Assembly (NCBI GenBank): GCA_001642005.1
Contig: LWCA01000286.1
Span: forward strand, 1 to 33,716
Direction: 5' to 3'
DNA length: 33,716 nucleotides
From: Intoshia linei
Lineage: Eukaryota; Orthonectida; Rhopaluridae
Positions 1 to 11,700 of the stretch are shown piece by piece (position 1 is the first letter of the stretch; every line of letters begins with the position of its first letter). Below the pieces are notes generated by a model, which did no database searches, had not been told where the DNA came from, and saw only the letters and a program-made list of their open reading frames with translations. A program made the translations under genes and the position numbers.

Positions 1-844
1 TTTTAAAATTTTTTTTTAATTTTTTTAAGCGAAATTCATTTGTCGCAATACCTAGTATATTTAATAAATAAAATATATTATAATAAAAGAAATATTATTT
101 ATATTAATAATTTATGAACATGGTACAAGTACAATTAAACGAAAAATAAATATAATATTTACTTTTAAGACATGACATTGATTTGACATTTAAGAAACCC
201 TCATCAGTTCCGGGACTATAAAACATTTTATTTACCCATTAGTTTCAAAAATATTCGTTTTCTATGAGTTTAATACATTATACGAACATAATATTCATCA
301 GAAGTCCATCTTGCCTCACTAATTTCTTGGAGCAATTAAAAGGGAATATTAGCATTGTATGATGGTTTCCAAATGTTTCCGAATAAACTTAATATTGACG
401 TTATAGTTAAATAATCCTAAAAAATAAATTAAAAATAATGTTTATTTACATAAACTAAAAGTTGAAAATTTTTAATATATTGTATGTGTGTGTCTTTATT
501 AAATATAGAAAATAAAGTTTATTTACCAAAATTAATTAATTTTATACGACAGAAAAAAAAATTGTATTTGAGGTGCAGTAATCAAGAAAAATTAAATTTT
601 AGAAATTAGCATTTTCACACTTAAAAAACAAAAATACACATTTTTTTGAAGAGTGGTTCCCTAACTTGTGATCCCCAAACCAAAACTCTACGCCTCTTAA
701 GTTCTTAAATAATTGATAACCGACACACACACTTTTTAGTTAAATTACTTTATGTAAGTAAAGGTTATCACAATAAAAATATTACTATAAGAACTATAAA
801 TATACACCCTAACTTATATAATCCTAACTTAAATAATCTTAACT
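1..844. other. AT-rich DNA, no gene seen
   Basis: No exon with a recognisable protein match and proper splice sites was seen on either strand. Near 652-680 the sequence agtggttccctaacttgtga resembles the terminal sequence of many hAT transposons (CAGTGGTTCCCAACC type), so a decayed hAT fragment is possible. No target-site duplication or partner end was found. Confidence 0.4.
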
Positions 845-2095
845 TATATAATATGCTACGCGATTTTTGTTATAGTGTCTGTCTGTTTGTGCGTTAGGCT
901 ATATTTAAATAACTACCTGTCTTAGAATTTCATAAAGTCCACATTTCAATTACGATTTTGTCCGGGGGTGTTCGCAAACTTAATTTCAACATCCCAATTT
1001 CATATCTTACGGGTCAAAAACCCCAGTTGTCCCTCTTTTTGAAAATCAAACGAATTAAAGAATTTAAAAAAATATATACGCTGATACGGATTTTAAAATC
1101 ATAAACATTACCATAAATTTAAATTTAAAAAAATTATATCTTCAGGGCCAAAACCCAAAATTACCCTTCCTTTTTTATGAAAACAGCCCTAGAATTTCAA
1201 ACAATTTACAGGTGGTAGAGTTGTATCATGTTAACACACATAAAAAAGTACAGTTGTATCCTGTTAACACACATAAAAAATTTCAATCCGAATAAGTGAC
1301 GACCTTTACGGTCAAAAAAGCATTTTAGTATTCACATATTTTTTTCCGAAATATTTTATTAACAACAAAACAAAAAATGTGAAATAATTACGGTCCGAAA
1401 ATTAAAAAAAAAAATTATTCGGCTAGAGTTTATTCAGTTGATATAAATACATTATTTCAACCCCAGAAATCTATGCATTCCCGGTGAAAAATAATTTTTA
1501 ATATATTATCAACCTATATTTTTCAAATATTTCGATTAAAATCAAAAATTAAAAATGTAAATATTGATCCTACAATTTCAAAAAAATGTTAATTGTACGT
1601 CTACACATTTCCAATAAAGATATGAAAATTTAATATGAAATTCTATATAATTCATTCCTTCGAAATTTTTTTCATTGCTACGCAATTTTTAAATTTTAAA
1701 TTTTCATTATCCAAACATTTTGAACAACACTTACATTAAACTACGGCAACGAATTTATAAAAGTTTTGATAATAACTTAATTTAACTTAAAACGTGTTAT
1801 TGTTTTACTCATTGTTTGAAAATGCTAAAAAGAAAAGTAGCATTCAAAAGAAAAAAGGCCAAAAGTATGGACACATTTTTAACATCAATCATTTTTATAT
1901 TACAATCCTTTGTAATAATGGTAAAATTTGACTGAAATGTTTATACAGTGAAGAAGTGAAGGATTGATAATAGTGAATTGTAGGATTTTTAAGTTAAATT
2001 TTCAACATGAATTTTTTTTTTGGTTTAATAAAAATGTGCCCTCGGCAGAGCTAGGTGCCGTTTGTACGTAGTACATTATAGTCAATCTAGTTAAT
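845..2095 (+). repeat. R1 dispersed repeat, most complete copy
   Basis: This block shares long stretches with 4,237-5,095, 6,800-7,110, 10,425-11,466, 22,683-22,985 and 32,127-33,716. Landmarks in order are gcgatttttgttatagtgtc, a block beginning ccgggggtgttcgcaaa, the core gattttaaaatcataaacat, tcagggccaaaaccc, ctgttaacacacata, gaataagtgacgac and the 3' end gtgccctcggca..gctaggtgc near 2,035. A short local duplication of the ttgtatc..gttaacacacat segment lies at about 1,218-1,280. No coding capacity or clear terminal inverted repeat was seen, so the class is unknown; a non-autonomous transposon is likely. Confidence 0.75.
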
Positions 2096-4236
2096 TATAA
2101 TAAGTTAAATTGTAAATTATAAGAACAAAATATAGTAAATATTAGTTAGTTAAAAACTTAAAACACGATGTGAACACGACTCAAAACACCTAATATAAAA
2201 ATAGTTTCAACACGATCAGAAGTTCGTGATCGGATCGTGTGCCAGAACTCTAATATACATGTATAAGTTATACCGAAACGTAAATAATCAATTTAAAGGA
2301 ATTTTTTTCATTTATAAAGTCCTCAAATTCATTAATAACGTGCGTAACAAAATACCCTAAATATTATTAAATTAACCATAATTACCACAAAATTTCTGCC
2401 ATGCAGCATTTTATATATTTTATTTTAATTTACATGTGTTCATTTAAAACAGTGGTACCTTATTCTAATTCGGCACCCATTTCAATTACCTAACCTAATT
2501 TTTTGATATCCAGAAAAAATATGAAGATAAAAGCTTAAAAATTTGATTAAAATCAATTAAAAAATAGATTTTTCTTTTTATATACGCCCCCATCAAATCT
2601 GCAGCACTAATATTTTTTCCACTGGCCACTGGAACATTTTACAGGGTACAATCAATACTATAACAACATGATTTAATAAAGTTTATGTTTTTTATTGAAA
2701 TATAATGAAAATTATTTTAAAATTCAAAAAGATTGTAATGTTTAGAGATTTAAAAAATTTCAAGCACATTTATTCTCAAACCGAATTTTTGAGCGACGCT
2801 CAAAATTTGGCTGAAGCGCAGCATTACGTGTTATTTTTTTTGTTATTTAAAAAAAATTTTGAAGCCTTTTACTTTGGGATCTGTTTTTCAAAAAATAATA
2901 ACAGTTTACACACAATTTTTATTGCAAATTTCAAAATGTATACTTTAAATTTTTCATAACAAATAGCAAATATCACATTTCAAATGATTTTGATTAAAAT
3001 AATTAAATTACCCTGAGAAATATCACTTAACCCTGAGTCCTGAGTTGAATTTAAAAACCCGAAGTCTCAAGGGGAAAATAGCGCAGTTGACACCCTAACC
3101 GCGCTGCTCTAAACAAACAGTTTCATTCAACCCGTTGACTAATTTGTTAATTTGAAATAGTTATTGTTTATATTATTGCATAATGCAAAACTAGCAACAA
3201 TAAAGTTATTATTTTTTTAAAAAAGGTTAAATTATTTAGTTTAGAATTTAGTCAAAAATAATCATCTCTTACCTCTAACCCCTTCTTTATCATCTCCCTA
3301 TCAACCCCATTTCAGCGATTTCCAATTCGACTTATTATAACATAATTATTATAATTATGTGTTAAATTGTTATATAAAATATGTTGATAAAGTGTTACAA
3401 AATATTATCACTTTAGATTTAGCTATTATTACATCGTTTGTTTATTACTATCATATCGAAAGTGAAATGGTAAAATTAAAATTTTACCTCGCTATTTTTA
3501 TATTTTCTACTTATTAGTTTATGCATTTTTATGTAACGCGTTTTTAAATATTTTCCAAAATAGTTAATTTTTATTTTCTGAACCTATTTTTAGTATTAAT
3601 TAGTATAAACCTTAAAAAATGATTAACTTTTATTAGATAGTCTGCATGTCCTTTACCGTTACAATCAAAGTTATTATTTAAATCTGGATGGCACGTATGC
3701 ATGCCGGATCGAGTTATCTAAATTATGTTCAATGTTATTATATATGTTATTATGTACAGCCACCCTTTCAAAATCATTTTCGACAAATACAACAACTGTA
3801 TAAATATTAAAATAAAATTCAATTGAAGCCTTTATATTAAGATATATTAAATATGAAGATAATCAAACTAGATATGGCCCTATCTTGTAACGCCCAAATG
3901 GTTAAATTCACAGATAAATAGATGTAGATGACAAAATAATATAATATATTGTCCAGAAATAGCCCTAAATTGACCACAGAAAAATTGGAAATATTTTAAT
4001 TAGCATTAGTTTGGAGAGAAACGAATTAAAATACTTAAATTTTAACATATAATGTGATTTATTCGAAATAACCAAAAAACGCTATTTATATACATTGTAA
4101 AATATAGGATTTATGCTCAACATTTATTTAATGAAAATAACTAAAATAAACCAAATAAATAAATCAAAAAAAATAAATCTAATTTATCATTTTAATTGCT
4201 ATTTTGATATTTAGTGTAGAGGATGGGCCATATAAA
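2096..4236. other. AT-rich intergenic DNA, no supported gene
   Basis: An 84-codon open frame at 2,705-2,959 (+) has no family resemblance, no splice context and a composition like the surrounding DNA, so I do not call it. At about 3,085-3,130 the string tagcgcagttgacaccctaa resembles a tRNA A box with a short gcgc/gcgc arm, but no convincing anticodon or T arm follows. Nothing else was recognised. Confidence 0.4.
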
Positions 4237-5095
4237 TTTTATTTTTTTTCCGGGGGTGTTCGCAAAATAAATTTCAACCTTCCAAACTCACATCTTACAG
4301 GTCAAAAACCCCAATTGTCCTTTTTTTTGAAAATCAAACAAGTTGGAAAATTTAAAAAAGTATATACGCTGATATAGATTTTAAAATCATAAACATTATC
4401 ATAAATTTAAATTTAAAAAAATTATATCTTCAAAGCCAAAACCAAAATACCCTTCTTTTTTTAATGAAAACAGTCCTATAATTTAAAAAAATTTTACAGG
4501 TGGTATAGGTTTATCCTGTTAACACACACAAAAATTTTCAATCCGAATAAGTGACGACTTCATGGTCAAAAAAGCATTTTAGTATTCATTTTTTTTCCGA
4601 AATATTTTATTAAAACAAAAAAATGTGAAATAATTAATGGTCCGAAAATTAAAAAAATAAAAGGATTATTCTGATAAGCTTATTCCAGTTGATATAAATA
4701 CAAAAATTCATCAAGCTATCAGGAGTTATATTTTATGATTGTTAACTTATCCAATGGATAATATCTATGTTTTCCAAAGTTTTATCCATTTTGTCTAATA
4801 AATTAAAAAAATGAGATAACAATTGTTTTTAAAATTCCTTACGCAAATGTTAACAAACAAAAAATTAAGATGGAATAATTCAATTTAAAGTAAAAAGTAA
4901 TATGATGGTTCCACCTGAAACACATTTGGGAACCACTCCTTTATAGAATTGATATTAGTGAATAGTAGAATTTTTAAGTTAGATTTTCAACGTGAATTTA
5001 TTTTTTAAGTATAATATAAAAATGTGCCCTCGGCAAAGCTAGGTGCTGTTTGTACGTAGTACATAACAGTCAAGCTAGTTATATACAGTACCAAA
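4237..5095 (+). repeat. R1 dispersed repeat copy
   Basis: It begins at ccgggggtgttcgcaaaata and runs through the shared core (gattttaaaatcataaacat near 4,378), the ctgttaacacaca block near 4,517 and the 3' end gtgccctcggcaaagctagg near 5,024. Compared with the copy at 845-2,095 it lacks the first ~120 bp. It carries a segment at 4,908-4,945 (ggttccacctgaaacacatt..) that is also present in the copy near 10,799. Confidence 0.7.
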
Positions 5096-5630
5096 AAATC
5101 TATATTGATATATGTATAATAATAACAACAAAATCATGATTTATATAGCGGAAACAATGACATAATCAAAAAAATATAACGTTTATTTATTGGGTTATAT
5201 TAATAAGCGTATATTTGTTGGTTCGCAAGCGCACTATATACAACAATAATAAGACAGAGATTACAATAAATATTGAAAGAAAGCAAGTTAGAGTTTTAAT
5301 ATGTTTTGGACCATCTAAAATAAAAAATAAAATATTAATTGATATTTACATTTCAGATCTTTTTTGTAAATCAGAATCTTTTTATTGACCATATGTTCTC
5401 TCGAATATATGATTAAATGTTGAGTTAATCTTATAAAATTGTCATAATTGCAAGGGTTCTTACAATCTATAAATATATATATTACAACCCATGTGAAGTT
5501 TCAGAAATCAAGGTTCACATAAGTCATTATAACTTAAATTTTATTTCACTAAATTCACTGTTAATACCACTCATTAATTAAATTCCCATGAAAAAGGTAC
5601 TTTTCCTAAAAAGTCTAAAAAGTTATAGAA
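5096..5630. other. AT-rich DNA downstream of the phosphatase-like gene
   Basis: No gene was recognised here. The 67-codon open frame at 5,588-5,791 (+) overlaps the 3' end of the phosphatase-like gene in antisense and looks like a chance frame. Confidence 0.4.
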
Positions 5631-5633
5631 AAA

Positions 5634-5639
5634 TTTATT
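5634..5639 (-). promoter_or_regulatory. candidate AATAAA polyadenylation signal
   Basis: On the minus strand AATAAA occurs about 97 nt past the stop codon of the phosphatase-like gene at 5,736. It is the first such hexamer I saw downstream of that stop. Confidence 0.4.
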
Positions 5640-5735
5640 CTAACTTTAATGACACCCTAACGATGAGTTTTTACCTTGGAGTCGATAAAAAAAAATTATC
5701 AAATCATATAAATATAATTTACCACCTAATTCTAA

Positions 5736-8700
5736 CTATTTATCACAACTCTGGATATTCTCTGAAACTTTCACTGGACAGTAATATATAAATATAAATC
5801 TACTAGATATGAACAATTCTCTTGTATAACTTTCTTTAACTTGTGTGTCGTTTCTATGCCTCAAGAAGAATTTTACGTAATAAATTGATTTTGACATTTT
5901 TTCTAATTTTGATTTCCATATCTCAATCATAAGACATGATCCATAATTAATATTAAGATTGTTGTATATTGACAATGCTTCCATTAATACCATTAGTATT
6001 TCTTTGCCCTATACATAATTTATCAAGATTATGACAAGTTACTGTTGAATAATACGTAAATTTAATATTGTCTTTTCCTTGGATGAAGTTTGTCATATCT
6101 TTGGTAATGCGATTAAGTATATTCCCTAAATATATAAATACACTGTTTGGCACAGCCGTCACAGGATCACTTGAACAAATTTTTGTCAAATGGTCACACT
6201 ACATTGAATGAAAATCTCATTTTTGATAAATAATTTGTTAATTTGAAAATTACATAGTACCTTTTATCAGGTCCAGAATTTATTTTTTTCAAAATGCTAA
6301 GAAACATTTTATTTTTAAAAAAAATGTATTGGTATTTTTTACCCAGAAGGAATCAAGTTCTGAAAATGAAATTTGCGATAAAAAATGAATATCTCACAAA
6401 ACTATATTAGAAATAATGGTTTTGAATTATAGGACTCTTAATTTTTCAATTAACCGGTAAGAAACAGAAAAACTGATACATTTAGTTGGCATTTGTCATA
6501 TTTAAAAATCTCTGAAATTTAATTATTTTAGATGAAATTATTAATAATAAAATTTTTATATTTACAATGTTAACGCTAGAACTACCGATTATATAATATA
6601 ACGACAACTACCAGAGGTGGTGATTTTAACCACATTTTTTTGTTCTAAGACTTCGACTAATTAAGACTAAGACTAATTTCGAGCTATAAATATTTTACGA
6701 TGCAATAAAAATGTGACAACTGCACAACTATAACTGATTTTGTTGTACGTCCATCGAATTTCGGATATTCATAATCGAATCCATACATTCAATTCAATAC
6801 TCTGATGCGGATTTTAAAATCATAAACATTATCATAAATTTAAATTTAAAAAAATTATATCTTCAGGGCCAAAACCCCAAATTACCCTTCCTTTTTGTTG
6901 AAAACAGCCCTAGAATTTCAAATTGTAGAATTGCATCATGTTAACACACATAAAAAATTTTAATCCGAATAAGTGACGACTTCACGGTCAAAAAAGCATT
7001 TTAGTTTCATATATTTTTTTCTGAAATCATTTTATTAAAACAATAAATGTGAAATAATTAACAGTCCGAAAATTAAAAAAAAAAATTATTCTGATAGAGC
7101 TTGCAATATAGACGCGACGAGATTGCAATTGCGTGTCATAAATTAAATATATTTTATTGCTAATTCTTAGCCAAATATTAAAGCCAAATTTAAATTGTTC
7201 ACTTTACAAATCAATAACATTTGAAATTTTTTGCTTTCAATTTTTGAAAATAGCAGTCTCGTAAGGGTTAAAAATTACCTCCTGCCATCCTGACATATTC
7301 ACTATTTAAATATAACAATTTTTCAGATTCTGTACTTAATGAATGAACCAACTTTTCATATGTATACGTTTCATTAAACTTGTCATGCAACCATTCAGGA
7401 ATTGTGAAATTATCTCTTTTCTAAATACAAAAATTTTTATAGTACACATAAGAACATACGAAAGTAACCGAATGATAATTCATAGTTTATACATTTTAAA
7501 ATTTACTTTGCATTCAATATTATTAGACAATTTGAACAGATTTGTCAAGTCGTAATATTTTGATGTTTTTTCAGCCAAAAGATTAAAAAACCTCTAAAAA
7601 TATTATACATGTATGAAAAAAGTATAAATATTTTTTATACTTTATAAATATTTTTAAATTTTACAATTTTTACAATAATCTTTATTTTAATAAAAAATAT
7701 TGACACTCTAAAATACTTGAAGAATTTGCCATCAAACCAAGATTATTAGAATATACAATGTATATTCTAATATATACAATAAAAAATAAAGGTAAGTCGA
7801 CTATCGTTGGCATACGATCAGAGCTGTCTTAAACCACTTCGTGGCCCTGGGCTAAGCAAAGGACCGGGCCCTTTAAAATTTCGAGCGAAGCGATAAAAAA
7901 ATTAGGTCCCCTATTTAGAAGACATGGCATACTGTTGGTTGGAGACTTAGAGCCTAGTAATTATTAATTATTAATTAGATATTATGTAAGTTTCTAGTAA
8001 CTTTTATTTCTTTTACATAAACCTACTTACATTAATTAATGAACAAATTTACTTTTTTATTTGAAAATATGCACCATGCAGTCACAAAAAATTCTTGAAA
8101 AATGTTGTTTTTTCACTTTTTTCTGAGAGAAATCAGATATGACACTATCAATACAATTGACATTAAAAAGAGCGCATTCAAACGAGGTTGAGCTAACAAT
8201 AATGAAGTTCATTCTTAATTATTTTTAGTTTAGAAAAAGTTCTTTTACTTTTGCAATTTGCAACCATCATTGAAAGAAACATTCTCATGCAGATTTCAAT
8301 ATTAAGAAATAGTGATTCCAATTTATTAAATGTTATAACTTTATACATATTAAAAATGTTATTGTTTGTTTTTCCCAATCAAAATAATGTTTAAATTCTT
8401 GACATTCTATTACTAAATCATTTTTTTCCAAATCGTTGCTATATGCTGCTGTAAGATTATCATATGAAGTATTTAACTCATCATTCGACATCACATTGAA
8501 AATTTCACATACTTTGATTCTTTAAACTATTTTCTTTCTAGCTATTTGAATTCCTACACTTCAAAACTTATAAACTGTTTCTTAAGATATAAATGTAAAT
8601 TACTTTTATTAATTTGGGGCCTTTTAATGAGTGGCCCTGGGCTACAGCCCATATTGCCAATGCTTTAAAACGATTCTGCATACGATTTAAACTTGTTAAT

Positions 8701-11700
8701 TTGTTTACTTAATTGTTAATGATTTAATATTTCTGAATAATTTCTATGCTAACAAAGTAGTGAGTACGAGTAGCATTTTGAGTCAGAGTCGCCACTGTTA
8801 TAATGTATGTTTTATAAAATTTTAGGATATGTTTCATTTTGAAACATTGGTTAATTTGGGATTTTCACCATGAAGATGTGGGTTTTTGAGGCTGAGATTT
8901 ACGACAATGTTAATGATTTTAAAACATGCCAGAATTTATGTTTTACTAAATTTTCGAGATGATTTTATTTTTAAACGAAAGGCAAATTGTGTTTTTGACA
9001 CTGAAAGTGTCAAATTTGGAAAATAGATATAAACACGTCTTAGGAAAAACTGTAGTCAGTCTTAAACCACTTCGTGGCCCTGGGCTAAGCAAAGGACCGG
9101 GCCCTTTAAAGTTTTGAGCGAAGCGATAAAAAAAATTTAGGGCCCCTTTTTAGAAGACGGAGCATACGGTTGGTTGGAGACTTAGAGAGTTAAGAGATAT
9201 TATGTAGATTTCTAGTAACTTTTATTTCTTTTACAAAAACTTAATTAATGAACAAAGTTTATTTTTTTATTTGAAAATATGCACGATGCAGTCACAAATA
9301 ATTCTTGACAAATGTTGTTTTATCATTTTTTTCTGAGAGAAATCAGGTATGATATTATCAAAACTAATATCATTTAAAAATATTATTCTCAATTGACATT
9401 AAGGAGAGCGCATTCAAACGAGGTTGATATTGAAATTATTGAAATTGGGGCCTCTTTTTAAGATATAAATGTAAAGTACTTTTATTAATTTGGGGTCTTT
9501 TGTAATAAGTGGCCCTGGGCTACAGCCCATATTGCCCATGCCTTATACGGCTCTGACTGTAGTATACATTGGATTTATTCAAAAAAATTTAATTTTAATT
9601 TAATCTTATTTAAATTTAATAAAAGCACTTTAATTAATTTTGTTTATATAAAATATTAGTTATCAGTGATCACTTATCAGTTATAGATTAAACAACTGAT
9701 AATTCAAGGTTACAGGTTTTGTAGACTCTAGATTAAACTTCTTAATCTTTAAACTTAGCCTTAATATAATTAAAAAATGTAGATACCCACTCCACAATTT
9801 TGTATTATATGTGTCGATCCTGCCACTAGAATTAAATAGTAAGTAACCAGAAGCGAGTAAATAATATAATGAATTAAAAAAAATGAAAAAAAATTCCAGC
9901 TAATTTCTATCTCCGCTGTCTGATTTTAGACCATGCTCCATAATCTAATGGCGCATATTTTACAATTTACATTATATACAAAAATTTATTAATTTACTTC
10001 AACATACCTCATATTTTCTATTAAGATTAGACATGTCTGATTTGAGCCTGATTGATTCTAGATATGCCTTGATACTGTCCCATGAAAACGGATTGAGGAG
10101 CTAAAAACATTGTATATATGTTTTAGTCAGCTTAATCTTACAAGTCGTTGGAAAATTGTATTTTATAGTAGCAATTTACATATACATGGTTGTAGTTGTA
10201 TATAAATTGTATTAACTCAATAATATTGCTGTTAAAAAACAAAGTCAGTATATGTGAAACCACGTTAAAACCAACGCGAACGACATTAACTATTTGAATT
10301 AAACCTGCAACGAAAAATCAATTCTCAGTGTTTAATAAAAATGAATTTTTCATCTAAGGAGTTGGTTGATATGTTATTCTGTTTGGATTTTAAAAGTTTT
10401 ATTTCTGCTTACAATTCAGGTTTTTACGGGTGTTAGTAAAAGAAATTTTAATCTCCCAAACTCACATTTTACGGGTCAAAAACGCAATTGTCCTTTTTTT
10501 GAAAATCAAACGAGTTCGAGAATTTAAATAATCATAAATATTATCATAAATATAAATTTAAAAAATATATATCTACAGGGCCAAAACCACAAATTACCCT
10601 TTCTTTTTTAATGAAAACAGCCCTAGAATTTAAAAAAATTGATAGGTGGTATAGTTTTATCCTGTTAACACACACAAAAAATTTCAATCTGAATAAGTGA
10701 CGACTTCACGGTAAAAAAAGCTTTTTAGTAATCATAATCATTTTAATATTCATATATTTTTTTTCCAATATTTTATTTATAAAGTAATGTGATATAACGG
10801 TTCCACCTGAAACAAATTTGGGAATCACTCCTTAAAGGATTAATAATAGTGAATAACACTGTCTAACAAAATGACTTTTTTTTTTGCTTTGCTGAAAATT
10901 TTTATTAGAATGTTAGAATGTCTAACTATAACACATCATCGTAAAAATTGTTTTAATTCTAAGTCAAATAAATTAGTTCATATATTTTTTGTTTATCAAT
11001 AGATAATATTTTGTAATATATAAAAAAAATTAAATTTCTATTTCAAATAAAATATATACATTTTTTTACAAACCCTTGTTTGGATTGGATTTTTTTCTGC
11101 CTTCCTGAAAATGAGATTTAGATATGTTACATTAAGTTATTCTCCTTCTAATGAACTATACGACATTATTTATCCAATTCAGATTAAGCGTAGATATAAA
11201 AATATGTAAAAAATTCACATTTATTATTTATAAAAATTACAATACTGACCAATTCAGATTGGACATAGAAAACTATTATACAAAGAAGCGAAAATGACAT
11301 TAATAACATGAATATACATGAAATTATATTCAATACATCAAAAATTATTATAATAGTATTTTTAAGTTAGATTTTCAATCTGAATTTATTTTTTTGGTAT
11401 AATAAAAATGTGCCCTCGAAAGATCTAGGTGCTGTTTGTAAGTAGTACATAACAGTCAACCTAGTGTATGTATATTTATAATGCAACTATTAATTGCAGA
11501 TTCTGCAATCTGTCTAAATTTACAACGACCTGTACCATCGTACACTATACAATCACTTTATATGTAATATTTACACAAACGTTTATAAAAAATTACATTA
11601 TCACTCGATTCTTCAACAGAGTGAGTAGGAATAATATTTAGATTGTTTAAAATCTGATTATTATAGTTAGTCGTAGGTCTAAATAATGTACTACTGACTA

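Noticed and set aside
2705-2959. 84-codon open frame on the plus strand
   Set aside because: No family resemblance, no splice context, composition like the surrounding AT-rich DNA.
3080-3140. tRNA-like A box and gcgc arm, possible tRNA-derived SINE
   Set aside because: No credible anticodon arm, T arm or second copy was seen.
7343-7555. 70-codon open frame on the plus strand
   Set aside because: Antisense to exons 6 and 7 of the phosphatase-like gene.
9895-9950. Possible terminal exon reading IMEHGLKSDSGDRN on the minus strand
   Set aside because: The upstream exon joins better to 7,593-7,507, giving NRKYERFFNLLAEK as in the family; no supporting donor.
10341-10424. Plus-strand ATG frame MNFSSKELVDMLFC with a GT after it
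   Set aside because: Lies in intron 4 of the phosphatase-like gene; no downstream exon or family match.
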